From Deltaproteobacteria bacterium RBG_16_49_23 (GTDB lineage: Bacteria; Desulfobacterota; BSN033; UBA1163), in NCBI GenBank assembly GCA_001798855.1, contig MGQQ01000138.1, positions 1-42,898 on the forward strand: a stretch of 42,898 bases of DNA. Reading direction: 5' to 3'. Below are positions 1 through 7,407 of the stretch, piece by piece. The notes beneath the pieces are model-generated. The model ran no database searches. It was given only the letters and a program-made list of their open reading frames with translations, and was not told the DNA's origin. The position numbers and the translations under genes were made by a program. The first letter of the stretch is position 1, and every line of letters starts with the position of its first letter.

Positions 1-126
1 CTGGGCGAGGAAGAATTGAAAAAGGGCAGGGCGGTCCTGAGAGATATGAAAGACAAATCCCAGGAAGAAATCCCAACCGCCGATCTGTTGAATATACTAA
101 AGGAAAAAGTTGGGCGTCAGGGGTAA
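1..126 (+). CDS. hisS: Histidyl-tRNA synthetase, C-terminal end (partial)
   Basis: Only the last 41 codons are in the window, reading LGEEELKKGRAVLRDMKDKS and ending in VGRQG before TAA. The pattern G-E-x-E-L-x-x-G-x-x-x-L-[RK]-D-M matches the last strand of the anticodon-binding domain of class II histidyl-tRNA synthetase, which charges tRNA-His in the cytoplasm. The upstream catalytic domain is outside the window, so the call rests on this short tail. ProRS or GlyRS tails share the fold but fit the spacing less well. tRNA-Gln follows 127 bp downstream, and glnS lies nearby, so this is a translation-related neighbourhood. Confidence 0.7.
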   Translation: MGEEELKKGRAVLRDMKDKSQEEIPTADLLNILKEKVGRQG

Positions 127-253
127 AGCGAAAAGGGTTGAACGTTTCATGCTTCAGTGCTATTATGTTTTTAAACCCTTTACGCCTTGCGCCTAACACC
201 TGACGGTTTTTTACGCTATGCGCCATGCTCTCTGCGCTATGCGGTTTTGTGAT

Positions 254-327
254 TGGGGGATCGTTCAATGGTAGGACAACGGACTCTGACTCCGTGAATT
301 GAGGTTCGAGCCCTCATCCCCCAGCCA
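254..327 (+). tRNA. tRNA-Gln (anticodon CTG), CCA encoded
   Basis: A full cloverleaf can be drawn. The acceptor stem is TGGGGGA (254-260) with TCCCCCA (317-323), discriminator G324, and CCA at 325-327. The anticodon stem is ACGGA/TCCGT around loop CTCTGAC, giving anticodon CUG (glutamine). The T arm is TGAGG-TTCGAGC-CCTCA. Its 3' half (283-331) is repeated at 2795-2843, so this gene served as the attachment site of an integrative element. The matching synthetase gene, glnS, lies 3.9 kb downstream. Confidence 0.95.
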
Positions 328-331
328 ATGA
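283..331 (+). repeat. Left attachment-site copy (attL), within tRNA-Gln
   Basis: These 49 bp cover the anticodon loop through the CCA end of tRNA-Gln plus four more bases. They match 2795-2843 at 47 of 49 positions; the two differences are adjacent to each other in the T loop. By the usual logic of tRNA integration, this copy came in with the element and restored a working tRNA gene. Confidence 0.8.
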
Positions 332-333
332 TT

Positions 334-585
334 TCAAGGCCTTAGAGAAACCACCTTTTGAGGGATCACAGATTGGGGTGGATTTTGTGACATAATCCGA
401 TCCAAAACGTTGATAGCTCTCGTCTTGTGATTCGGAGAAAGGTGGGCATATCTCAAGGTCATTGTCAGATCGTTGTGACCTAACAACTCCCTCACTGTAT
501 TTAAATCTTCCCCTGCCATGACCAGATTTGAAGCAAAGGTATGACGAAGGTCATGGAATCTAATAATCGAAAGAATCATCCTCAT
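334..585 (-). pseudogene. Tyrosine integrase, C-terminal remnant
   Basis: The 83-residue product holds the C-terminal catalytic part of a phage-type tyrosine recombinase: HDLRHTFAS (H-x-x-R box), ELLGH (second His) and MTLRYAHLS (nucleophile Tyr in the usual position). Intact integrases are about 300-400 residues. Here the arm-binding and core-binding domains and the first catalytic Arg are missing, so the protein cannot be a complete recombinase. A purine-rich stretch (AAGGGAGGGAG) precedes the ATG, so a short peptide could still be made. It points toward the tRNA and ends 7 bp from it, as expected for an integrase next to attL. Confidence 0.85.
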
Positions 586-945
586 AATACTCCCTCCCTT
601 CCTTAAATTTAGCCCTCATGTTTATAAAACAACAAAACCCCATCCCCTTTTAAGAAATGGGGTCTAATTTTCTCAACCCATAATCCCCCCTTGGGTTAAA
701 GGTTAGCGTTAGAGGGCCTCAGTTTGGGTAAGAGACTATCAGAGGCGTCCAGGGAAGTCAACAGGGAATAGGGAAATTGTCAGGAAAGTTTACAATTTTA
801 AAAATTGGAAAATTCCTTAATTGGTTCATATGGGTAGAATAACAGCCTAAAGCTCCTGTCGGGAAACATTACATTCTGGCCTTTTTAGAAATATCGGGGT
901 TCGATAAAACCCAATGATATTAAATGCTTATAAAATGGCCTACCT
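586..945. other. Intergenic stretch, no gene recognised
   Basis: There is no convincing reading frame on either strand. It contains a short complementary pair around 638-662 (AAACCCCATCC and GGGGT tracts) and A/T-rich sequence. It separates the integrase remnant from the promoter of the PEP-CTERM gene and may be scar DNA left by loss of the upstream integrase half. Confidence 0.5.
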
Positions 946-962
946 TGGTATGGAAAATGCTT
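946..962 (+). promoter_or_regulatory. Sigma-54-like (-24/-12) promoter of the PEP-CTERM gene
   Basis: TGGTATGGAAAATGCTT has the GG and GC dinucleotides at the exact spacing of the sigma-54 consensus TGGCACG-N4-TTGC, with C-to-T and T-to-A departures. It lies 59 bp upstream of the ATG at 1021, compatible with a start site near 972. PEP-CTERM genes are known to be often controlled by sigma-54 with PrsK/PrsR-type regulators. No regulator gene is in the window. Confidence 0.5.
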
Positions 963-1020
963 GAAAAGTATGATGTATTGGTTTATGCATTCAACACCAA
1001 ACCATTAGGGGGGACGACCA

Positions 1021-1683
1021 ATGCGAAAAATATTTCCCTTAATAACTTTCTTGGCAATCATATTCGGAGTAACGGTTACTACCTATGCTACACTCTGGGA
1101 TCGTGGAGGAGGCCTCATCTATGATGATGTCCTGAACATCACATGGCTTCAGAATGCCAACTATGTCAACACCTCTAGGTATGACGATGCTCTCTACGGT
1201 TTTGATACAAATGGAATGCTAACGTGGCAAGATGCCATGTTATGGGCTAATAATCTGAGTTACACTGATACCCAAACAGGCATTATTTACAATGATTGGC
1301 GTCTGCCAATAACTTTTTATCCCTCTGCGGATGGATACAACGATGGCAGTGAGATGGGTTCCCTGTATTACGTTGGGCTGAAGAATCTGTGGGGGGACCC
1401 AAGTCCACTTTTCTCCCCCTTCGAGAATGTTCAGGATTATTGGTACTGGTCTCAAACGGGATACGAAGTTGAATTCGCTTGGGGCTTCTCGTTTCGGGAC
1501 ATACCTACTACTTCAGGGTTTATCGAAAGCGGGTACCAGGCCACGCCCTACAAACCTGCGGTGGCGTATTGTTGGGCGGTACGTGATGGTGACGTTGCCC
1601 CGGTCCCCGAACTCTCCACCATGCTCCTCCTTGGTTCTGGGTTGCTTGGTCTTGTAGGACTTAAGAGGAAGTTTAGGAAGTGA
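1021..1683 (+). CDS. PEP-CTERM sorting domain protein with Lcl/DUF1566-like region
   Basis: This is a 220-residue secreted protein. Residues 1-23 form a signal peptide (MRKIF, then a hydrophobic run ending near TYA). The middle contains W-L-Q-N-A, TWQDAMLWANNL, DWRLP and a late AVRDG, a pattern typical of Lcl/DUF1566-type domains in exported proteins. The C-terminus is a PEP-CTERM anchor: VPELSTMLLLGSGLLGL followed by a basic KRKFRK tail. The usual P-E-P is P-E-L here. In such proteins exosortase cleaves and transfers the protein to the envelope or exopolysaccharide matrix; no exosortase gene is in this window. A strong ribosome site (AGGGGGGA) precedes the ATG. It is cargo of the tRNA-Gln element. 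Confidence 0.85.
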   Translation: MRKIFPLITFLAIIFGVTVTTYATLWDRGGGLIYDDVLNITWLQNANYVNTSRYDDALYGFDTNGMLTWQDAMLWANNLSYTDTQTGIIYNDWRLPITFYPSADGYNDGSEMGSLYYVGLKNLWGDPSPLFSPFENVQDYWYWSQTGYEVEFAWGFSFRDIPTTSGFIESGYQATPYKPAVAYCWAVRDGDVAPVPELSTMLLLGSGLLGLVGLKRKFRK

Positions 1684-1709
1684 ATTCAGGTAACAACAGT
1701 ATTAAACAT

Positions 1710-1955
1710 ATGTTGGTATACGAGTTATACACATTTGATCCAATAAATGGATATGAGTTAACTGGGGTACTTCCCGAGAGAAGAAAAAACCCAAAGAGAA
1801 TGACCGAGGACTCTGTCCTGGGTTGGGGAAGAATTCTCTTAGGTGGTAATGCAAATAACAAGAGCATCTATTTCAAGAAAGTAACATTAGATAATGATGG
1901 CAGAATCCTTTGGGTTAATCTGGATATCAATAGTAATACAATAACCTTTCAGTGA
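1710..1955 (+). CDS. Small protein, paralogue of the ORF at 2145-2342
   Basis: The product is 81 residues if translation starts at ATG 1710. A GTG at 1680, overlapping the previous stop, would add ten residues, but only the ATG start lines up with the paralogue downstream. Shared features are an opening Y-E-[FL]-Y, then G-[VI]-L-P-E-R-R-K-x-P-x-R-[MI]-T-[EK]-D-S-V-L-x-W-G, then I-Y-F. There is no signal peptide or membrane segment, and I do not recognise a named family. The ribosome site is weak, so it may be translated by coupling to the PEP-CTERM gene just upstream. Confidence 0.6.
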   Translation: MLVYELYTFDPINGYELTGVLPERRKNPKRMTEDSVLGWGRILLGGNANNKSIYFKKVTLDNDGRILWVNLDINSNTITFQ

Positions 1956-1998
1956 TCATTGGAAAATAAATCCATACTCACAGACAACGGAGATGTGA

Positions 1999-2151
1999 AT
2001 GAGGAGTTTCCTGATTAATAAAAACCTGTCTCTTTATTACTGGCTCAAAAAGAGAATCGGAAAGGAGAGGGCTTACAGGGCGGCAATTGTCTTTGAGAAA
2101 GTTATCCTGATCTTTGGAAGAGGAACATATGAGGGAAATGGAACATGGTAG
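1999..2151 (+). CDS. Small basic hypothetical protein (50 aa)
   Basis: A short frame reads MRSFLINKNLSLYYWLKKRI and ends GTYEGNGTW before TAG. It lies between the two paralogous small ORFs, on the same strand, and its stop codon overlaps the start of the next ORF (ATG at 2145), which suggests translational coupling. It is rich in Lys/Arg with a hydrophobic stretch (AAIVFEKVILIFG). No family is recognised. A real gene is plausible from the spacing and overlap alone, but the evidence is thin at this length. Confidence 0.45.
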   Translation: MRSFLINKNLSLYYWLKKRIGKERAYRAAIVFEKVILIFGRGTYEGNGTW

Positions 2152-2342
2152 GTTACGAATTCTACTGGCGTGATGAAATCGAGAAAGAGCATTTTATTGG
2201 GATACTCCCAGAGAGAAGGAAGATTCCAGAGAGAATAACAAAGGATTCTGTTTTGAATTGGGGATGGAAGATTATAGGCAATAATTCAGATGTCAGCAAT
2301 ATCTATTTCGTTCAGGTAGAAATGGAGGAACTTAAAAAATAA
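2145..2342 (+). CDS. Small protein, paralogue of the ORF at 1710-1955
   Basis: This 65-residue protein shares the block G-I-L-P-E-R-R-K-x-P-E-R-I-T-K-D-S-V-L-N-W-G with the 1710 ORF, about half identical over the central 45 residues. The conserved positions are charged, Trp and Gly residues rather than low-complexity sequence, so the pair is a real duplicated family. The start overlaps the stop of the 50-codon ORF. A rho-independent terminator follows 24 bp after the stop, so the four cargo genes could form one transcript. Function unknown. Confidence 0.6.
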   Translation: MVGYEFYWRDEIEKEHFIGILPERRKIPERITKDSVLNWGWKIIGNNSDVSNIYFVQVEMEELKK

Positions 2343-2366
2343 ACCCATATAGAATTAGAGGAGGGC

Positions 2367-2397
2367 AAAGGCAGAGTTAAACGGCTCTGCCTTTTTT
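2367..2397 (+). terminator. Rho-independent terminator after the island genes
   Basis: A ten-base-pair stem, AAAGGCAGAG with CTCTGCCTTT, is separated by an 8-nt loop and runs into a T-rich tract. It sits 24 bp past the last small ORF and is a convincing end for the cargo transcript. Confidence 0.85.
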
Positions 2398-2794
2398 GTT
2401 TGTTTCCTTCGGTAATCATCAACTTCCAGGTTAACCTGTTACTGTAGATAGGTGTACTCCTCAACCCTGTAAGCCACAATGGCAGGAGTAAACCCTCACG
2501 GTCGTATATAAGGGTAACTTTTTTTTGGGGGGGGGTTCTATATATAGCGGATATATGGTCAGAAAGAGCCCCTGCCATCCCCCAAAGCCACCCCTCTCTT
2601 TCCACCATATAAAAGGGGAGGGAGCGATTCCGCTCCTCTCCCCCTATACCTCCTTGTGGTGGATTTTGTGACAGGTTCAATTCCTTTTTAGGCTTTTCGA
2701 GGCTTCCCCGTCATCCATCTCAATTTCAGGTTTTCTTAATATCTTCGGTGTCTTTATCCTCCTTGCCTTGTGCTTTATTTCTTGCCTCAGTGCC
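2398..2794. other. Non-coding right arm of the element
   Basis: There is no supportable gene on either strand. The stretch includes a run of eight T followed by nine G (about 2519-2536) and TATATATA-like sequence. A short minus-strand frame across 2312-2680 has no recognisable motif and overlaps the terminator. It looks like eroded mobile-element DNA. Confidence 0.5.
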
Positions 2795-2843
2795 ACTCTG
2801 ACTCCGTGAATTGAGGTTCGACTCCTCATCCCCCAGCCAATGA
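2795..2843 (+). repeat. Right attachment-site copy (attR): displaced tRNA-Gln 3' half
   Basis: These 49 bp repeat the tRNA-Gln sequence from the anticodon loop through CCA (283-331) with two mismatches in the T loop. The 5' half of a tRNA is absent, so this is not a second tRNA gene. It is most simply the original 3' end of the tRNA, pushed 2.5 kb away by insertion of the element. Confidence 0.8.
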
Positions 2844-2844
2844 G

Positions 2845-2887
2845 TAAAAAATGGGTTTACCTTAAATGAGCCAAACCCGTTTTTTAT
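2845..2887 (+). terminator. Rho-independent terminator, probably the original tRNA-Gln terminator
   Basis: AAAAAATGGGTTT pairs with AAACCCGTTTTTT across an 18-nt loop (one G-T pair). It begins two bases after the displaced tRNA end and follows no other gene, so it is best read as the tRNA's own terminator separated from it by the insertion. The A and T tracts on both sides would let it work in either direction. Confidence 0.75.
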
Positions 2888-2957
2888 TACAAGAATCAGG
2901 CAATAGCTTATATGAAATGGGTGAACCTTCACAAGATTTAGACATGTAGAAATTTGC

Positions 2958-2990
2958 TTGACAACTCCAAATATCTATATAAAATGGAGT
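2958..2990 (+). promoter_or_regulatory. Promoter with palindromic operator for the DUF4143 ATPase
   Basis: TTGACA (2958-2963) and TAAAAT (2980-2985) are 16 bp apart. An inverted repeat, ACTCCA (2964-2969) with TGGAGT (2985-2990), brackets the -10 box and would suit a repressor. The predicted start site falls at or within a few bases of the ATG at 2992, so the message may be leaderless; the GGAG just before the ATG is too close for a normal ribosome site. Confidence 0.5.
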
Positions 2991-2991
2991 T

Positions 2992-4128
2992 ATGTATTCC
3001 AGATTGCTCAGTCCGCCCAGGGCCAAAAGCTTCTTTTTGTTCGGTCCCCGGGGAACCGGTAAGACCACATGGGTGAAGTCGGCCTTTCCAAAGGCCATCT
3101 ATATCGATTTATTAGAAGCTGAGCTGTTTAACGATTTAACAGCGAATCCACAACGATTGTCGAATTTTATCCCTCCTGATTTCAAAGACTGGATTATTAT
3201 TGATGAAATTCAGCGAATCCCCGATCTTTTACATGAAGTTCATCGTTTGATTGAAGCAAAAAAGTATCATTTTATTCTCACCGGGTCCAGCCCCCGGAAA
3301 CTGAAGAAAAGAGGGCCAAATCTTCTGGCTGGCCGGGCATTAACGCTTTCCTTACATCCTTTATCGGTCGCTGAGTTAGGAGGGGATTTTCGGTTAGAGC
3401 ATTCCCTTACGTATGGTCATTTGCCCAGCGTTTACATAGAAACCGATCCCCAAAAGTATCTCGAGGCCTATGTCAGGACCTACCTCGAGGAAGAAATTCG
3501 TCAGGAGGGGCTTACGAGAAACCTTTCAACATTTGCTCGATTTTTGGAGGCGGCGAGTTTTTCCCAAGGGTCTGTTTTGAACATTTCTTCGGTGGGGCGG
3601 GAGTGTCATGTCGAGAGAAAGGCTGTTGAGAGTTATTTTTCGATCCTTGAGGACCTTATGATCGGATACAGGATACCCATTTTCTCTAAGAAGGCAAAAA
3701 GACGGCTTATCGTGCATCCCAAATTTTATTTTTTTGATGTGGGTGTCTATAGGACTTTGAGACCCATGGGCCCGCTTGATGCTCCGGAAGAGGTTGATGG
3801 AATCGCTCTGGAAACACTCTTCCTTCAGGAGCTCATCGCCCTTAACGATGCCTTGGATTTGAGGTATAAGGTCTTTTACTGGCGTACTTCTAACGGCAGA
3901 GAGGTGGACTTTGTCCTGTATGGCCCTAAAGGGTTGCTCTCTTTTGAAATAAAAAGAACATCCAGAATAACATCAAACATGCTGGGGGGATTGAAATCAT
4001 TCTTGGCGGATTATCCTATGGCAAAGGCGTATTTCGTTTACATGGGGAATCGGCGAATGTATGAGGGCAAAATTGAGATTGTTCCGGTCCAGGAGATCCT
4101 GAAAGATTTAAAAACATTATTAGCCTGA
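2992..4128 (+). CDS. AAA_14 / DUF4143 family ATP-binding protein
   Basis: A 378-residue P-loop ATPase of the common AAA_14 plus DUF4143 type. Walker A is GPRGTGKT (18-25), Walker B is WIIIDEIQ (near 63-70) and the sensor strand is FILTGSS (near 96-102). The C-terminal half is the DUF4143 region with a PD-(D/E)xK-like core: YWRTSNGREVDFVL, then LLSFEIKRT. The length is normal for the family. Such proteins are frequent in environmental genomes; their role is not settled, and toxin-antitoxin-like or defence roles have been suggested. It sits just outside the right end of the tRNA-Gln element and has its own promoter. Confidence 0.88.
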   Translation: MYSRLLSPPRAKSFFLFGPRGTGKTTWVKSAFPKAIYIDLLEAELFNDLTANPQRLSNFIPPDFKDWIIIDEIQRIPDLLHEVHRLIEAKKYHFILTGSSPRKLKKRGPNLLAGRALTLSLHPLSVAELGGDFRLEHSLTYGHLPSVYIETDPQKYLEAYVRTYLEEEIRQEGLTRNLSTFARFLEAASFSQGSVLNISSVGRECHVERKAVESYFSILEDLMIGYRIPIFSKKAKRRLIVHPKFYFFDVGVYRTLRPMGPLDAPEEVDGIALETLFLQELIALNDALDLRYKVFYWRTSNGREVDFVLYGPKGLLSFEIKRTSRITSNMLGGLKSFLADYPMAKAYFVYMGNRRMYEGKIEIVPVQEILKDLKTLLA

Positions 4129-4190
4129 CAACATGAGGCGATGATAAAAAACACCGTCTTTCCGTTATCTCATCCTGCCCGTCATGTCGG

Positions 4191-5885
4191 CTATTTCTTC
4201 TCCTGACCGGCTAATTTGGCCCAGGAGTCACGAAGGGTCACAACACGGTTGAAGGCAGGCCTTCCAGGAATAGAGTCTTTTAGATCCAGACAGAAATAGC
4301 CGAGCCTTTCAAACTGGAAACGGTCTTCAGATTTTATTGTTGCGAGGCCAGGTTCCACGCGACATGTGGTAAGGATTTCCAGCGATTTTGGGTTCAGGTA
4401 TTTTGTAAAATCACCCTCTTCACCCATTGGATTGGCGACCTGGAAGAGTCGATCATATAATCGTACCTCGGCAGAAATAGAATGTTCTGCCGATACCCAG
4501 TGGATCGTTGCATCGACCTTCCGCCCATCGGGAGCAAACCCGCTCCGGGTCTCCGGATCATAGGTGCAGTGAACTTCGACCACTTGGCCTGTTTTAGGAT
4601 CTTTAACAACGCCCACACATTTTATAAAGTATCCATAGCGTAAACGGACTTCCCGGCCAGGGGAAAGGCGGTAAAACTTCTTGGGCGGATTCTCCATAAA
4701 ATCTTCCTGTTCGATATATAAGACCCGGGAAAAGGGAACTTTCCGGGAACCCAAGATTGGATTCTGAGGATGATAGGGGGAATCGAATTCTTCCACCCGG
4801 CTTTCCGGGTAGTTGTCAATGACGACCCGGAGAGGATGAAGCACAGCCATGACCCGGGGGGCCTTTTCATTCAGATCTTCACGAACGCAGTGTTCAAGGA
4901 GAGCCATGTCGATGATGCTGTCATTTTTGGCCACGCCAATCCGCTCACAGAAGCTGCGGATTGCCTCCGGTGTATAGCCCCGCCTTCTCATTCCGGCAAT
5001 GGTTGGCATCCTTGGATCATCCCATCCCGTCACATACCCCTTCCGGACTAATTCAATCAGTCTCCGCTTGCTGAGAACCGTATAACTGAGGTTGAGCCGT
5101 GCGAATTCGATCTGTTGAGGATGGCATTCCGTTTTTAATCCATCCAAAATCCAGTCATACAGGGGGCGGTTATTTTCAAACTCGAGGGTGCAGATCGAAT
5201 GAGTGATCTTCTCAATCGAATCGGAGAGACAGTGGGCAAAGTCATACATCGGATAGATACACCACTGATTGCCTGTCCGGTAGTGATGTGTTCGCTTGAT
5301 ACGATAGAGCACCGGGTCCCGCATGACGATATTCGGGGACGCCATATCGATTCGGGCACGAAGGACAAGGGCTCCATCCTCACACTCCCCGGCCTGCATG
5401 CGTTTGAACAGATCGAGGTTTTCCTCCACTGACCGGTTCCGATAAGGACTTTCCTTGCCGGGTTCGGTCAGGGTGCCCCTGTGCTCCCGGATCTCATCCG
5501 CGCTCAGACTGCAGACATAGGCTTTGCTCTCCTTAATCAATTGAACAGCATACTGATAGAGTTGTTCGTAGTAATCCGAGGCATAATAGAGGCGGTCCTC
5601 CCAGTCAAATCCAAGCCACTTCACATCCCGGATGATCGAATCGACATATTCCTGGGTTTCCCCACTCGGGTCCGTATCATCCATCCGGAGATTACAGGCG
5701 CCTCCATACTGGGCGGCGATTCCGAAATTGAGGCAGACCGACTTGGCATGTCCGATATGGAGATAGCCGTTCGGCTCAGGCGGGAATCGGGTGGCCACAC
5801 GGCCCTTGAACCTTTTCGTTCTCGAGTGATCTTCAATGATCTCCCTTATAAAATCCGATGGGGGTGAATGTTGGATTTGAGCCAT
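4191..5885 (-). CDS. glnS: Glutaminyl-tRNA synthetase
   Basis: This 564-residue class I aminoacyl-tRNA synthetase attaches glutamine to tRNA-Gln. Visible marks are [16 protein letters not shown] (HIGH at residues 43-46), the DDTDP segment, and a KMSKS-type loop as VLSKRR near residue 270, followed by [17 protein letters not shown]. The C-terminal beta-barrel anticodon-binding region is present ([17 protein letters not shown]-type end). Length and order match bacterial GlnRS, which distinguishes it from non-discriminating GluRS. The start has an AAAGGAA ribosome site. It is monocistronic, and its substrate tRNA-Gln is encoded nearby. Confidence 0.97.
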   Translation of the reverse strand: MAQIQHSPPSDFIREIIEDHSRTKRFKGRVATRFPPEPNGYLHIGHAKSVCLNFGIAAQYGGACNLRMDDTDPSGETQEYVDSIIRDVKWLGFDWEDRLYYASDYYEQLYQYAVQLIKESKAYVCSLSADEIREHRGTLTEPGKESPYRNRSVEENLDLFKRMQAGECEDGALVLRARIDMASPNIVMRDPVLYRIKRTHHYRTGNQWCIYPMYDFAHCLSDSIEKITHSICTLEFENNRPLYDWILDGLKTECHPQQIEFARLNLSYTVLSKRRLIELVRKGYVTGWDDPRMPTIAGMRRRGYTPEAIRSFCERIGVAKNDSIIDMALLEHCVREDLNEKAPRVMAVLHPLRVVIDNYPESRVEEFDSPYHPQNPILGSRKVPFSRVLYIEQEDFMENPPKKFYRLSPGREVRLRYGYFIKCVGVVKDPKTGQVVEVHCTYDPETRSGFAPDGRKVDATIHWVSAEHSISAEVRLYDRLFQVANPMGEEGDFTKYLNPKSLEILTTCRVEPGLATIKSEDRFQFERLGYFCLDLKDSIPGRPAFNRVVTLRDSWAKLAGQEKK

Positions 5886-5990
5886 AGATTCCGTTCCTTT
5901 CTCTTTTCTCAGATTTGCTTTGGTGTTCTATTGCTGTATTCAGGTCTATTTTACAACAAAATTCGATTTTTTCCTAAACCGGGTTTTTGT

Positions 5991-6326
5991 GTAACCCCTC
6001 AGAAGCTGTGAAAAAATTGACGGACTGTGCCTCGGCCCACAGGGTTGGGCGTCTTGTCCAAGCTTTAGAAGGCGGATCATTAGATGTTATGGGTAACCTT
6101 CGTTTCCGGTAAGATAGCGATCATACCCGGATTTAGACAACGTAGTTTAAGATTAGAGGTTCCGCCCTAAAGCTTCTCCAATCCCCCCAACCCTGTGGGC
6201 CGGAATGATGCCGATTCTATAAATGTGATTTTTTCACACCTTCTCAGTTATGGGGTTGTATTTGACCCAACAGGGTCGGAAGGTTCTCCCGACCCTGTTC
6301 TGTTTCATTAACTTCTGAGGGGTTAC
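5991..6326. repeat. 336-bp non-coding element with nested inverted repeats
   Basis: The stretch is bounded by perfect 15-bp inverted repeats (GTAACCCCTCAGAAG at 5991-6005, CTTCTGAGGGGTTAC at 6312-6326). Inside is a second perfect pair of 16 bp (6034-6049 with 6186-6201), and an imperfect third pairs about 5999-6019 with 6222-6244. A strong hairpin with an 11-bp stem follows at 6269-6299. No open frame is credible. The nested palindromes suggest a MITE-like element or a long structured RNA. It fills most of the gap between the divergent glnS and HD genes. Confidence 0.65.
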
Positions 6327-6363
6327 CCTTTTGTTTTCTTTCATTTGATAACTGTTTCGTTAT

Positions 6364-6390
6364 TTGATATGATGTAGTTTATGATATAAT
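6364..6390 (+). promoter_or_regulatory. Putative sigma-70 promoter of the HD-domain gene
   Basis: TTGATA (6364-6369) and TATAAT (6385-6390) are 15 bp apart, slightly short of the ideal 17, but the -10 box is perfect. The ATG follows 33 bp downstream, after a GGGGGGA ribosome site. Confidence 0.45.
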
Positions 6391-6422
6391 GTCTCGGTAA
6401 AATACGATCCATAGGGGGGATT

Positions 6423-7358
6423 ATGGAACAGGCCAAAGATTTCATCTTAAGGCACTTTGAGAAGATTCTCGTCGTCATCATCCTTCTTGCCTCCTTCATC
6501 GGCACCTATCTTATCGAAGAGAAATCGATTGTTTTGAATTTTTATTATCTTCCCGTGCTTGCATCGGGTTACTTTTTGGGGAGACGGCTGGGGGTGCTGA
6601 CCGCTGTCTTTTCGATTCTTGTCGTTGTGATCTCATCCTTGTTTTTTCCAAATTCTTTTTTCGGAAACCAGGATTTTCTGAAAAGCTTTGCCCAGATTTC
6701 TTCATGGGCTGGCTTTCTTATTTTAGCGAGCGTTGCGGTCGGAACCTTGTATGAACAGAATGAACACCGCATACGGGACCTAAAAAATGCCTATATCGGC
6801 ATTCTGGAAATCCTCTCAAAATATCTTGAGTCAACCGACCGCTATACCAAGGGTCACTCCGTAAGGGTTTCGGAACTGGCCATGGAGATCGGGGTTGCCA
6901 TGGAATTGCCGCGGGCAGAAGTGGAGAATGTTCGTGTTGCCGGTTTACTTCATGACATCGGAAAGATAGAAGTCAGCGGAGACATCCTCAGGAAAGCAGC
7001 TGCCTTGACAACAGAGGAACGCGAATTAATCGACGAACATACCGTCAAGGGAGCCTATCTCCTCAGCTCTGTAGGTTCGGTTCTGAAAGAGGTTGTTCCC
7101 ATTGTCGTTGCACATCATAAATTTTTTATCGATTCCATTGATAAACCTGAGAAAGACATCGTTGGCATGCCCCTGGGCGCCCGAATCGTTGCTGTTGCAG
7201 ATGCCTTTGATGCAATGACGAGTGACAGACCCTATCGGAAAGGAATGACCCCCCGGGAAGCGGCTGAAGAGATCATTAAAAATTCAGGGAAACAGTTTGA
7301 CCCGGAGGTGGTCGACGCTTTCAAACATGTCATTAGAGAAAAGCTGGAAAGTATCTAA
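6423..7358 (+). CDS. Membrane-anchored HD-GYP-like phosphodiesterase lacking the GYP motif
   Basis: A 311-residue protein. Residues 1-115 hold about four hydrophobic segments (for example VVIILLASFIGTYLI and LGVLTAVFSILVVVISSLFF), so the N-terminus is a membrane sensor region. The C-terminal HD domain has GHSVRVSELAMEIG, LLHDIGKIEV (HD near 176-177), VVAHHKFF and the late helix RIVAVADAFDAMTSDRPYR. These match HD-GYP proteins that degrade cyclic di-GMP. The stretch after HH, normally E-x-x-D-G-x-G-Y-P, reads KFFIDSIDKPEKDIVGMP, so the GYP signature is absent. It may act on another nucleotide or be regulatory. Not in an operon. Confidence 0.85.
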   Translation: MEQAKDFILRHFEKILVVIILLASFIGTYLIEEKSIVLNFYYLPVLASGYFLGRRLGVLTAVFSILVVVISSLFFPNSFFGNQDFLKSFAQISSWAGFLILASVAVGTLYEQNEHRIRDLKNAYIGILEILSKYLESTDRYTKGHSVRVSELAMEIGVAMELPRAEVENVRVAGLLHDIGKIEVSGDILRKAAALTTEERELIDEHTVKGAYLLSSVGSVLKEVVPIVVAHHKFFIDSIDKPEKDIVGMPLGARIVAVADAFDAMTSDRPYRKGMTPREAAEEIIKNSGKQFDPEVVDAFKHVIREKLESI

Positions 7359-7407
7359 ATCCGCTGAATGGGATCAACACCTTTGAACCATGAAAATCCC
7401 CCCTCGC

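Larger units (their letters stand above)
283..2794. mobile_element. Decayed integrative element in tRNA-Gln
   Basis: The block is bounded by tRNA-Gln on the left and by a 49-bp near-copy of the tRNA 3' half on the right (2795-2843, two mismatches). A truncated tyrosine integrase on the minus strand ends 7 bp after the tRNA CCA, the classic arrangement for tRNA-targeting islands. The cargo is a PEP-CTERM protein gene and three small ORFs. The element is only ~2.5 kb, has no complete integrase and has long empty stretches, so it is probably an immobile remnant with internal deletions. Confidence 0.75.

Noticed and set aside
924-1124. 66-codon frame overlapping the PEP-CTERM start
   Set aside because: It overlaps the promoter and a gene with a strong ribosome site and signal peptide in another frame, and shows no motif.
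2519-2536. T8-G9 run as a phase-variable switch
   Set aside because: It is not inside or immediately before a supportable gene, so no switching effect can be argued.
2795-2843. Second tRNA-Gln gene
   Set aside because: Only the 3' half matches. The D arm and 5' acceptor strand are absent, so it is an attachment-site copy.
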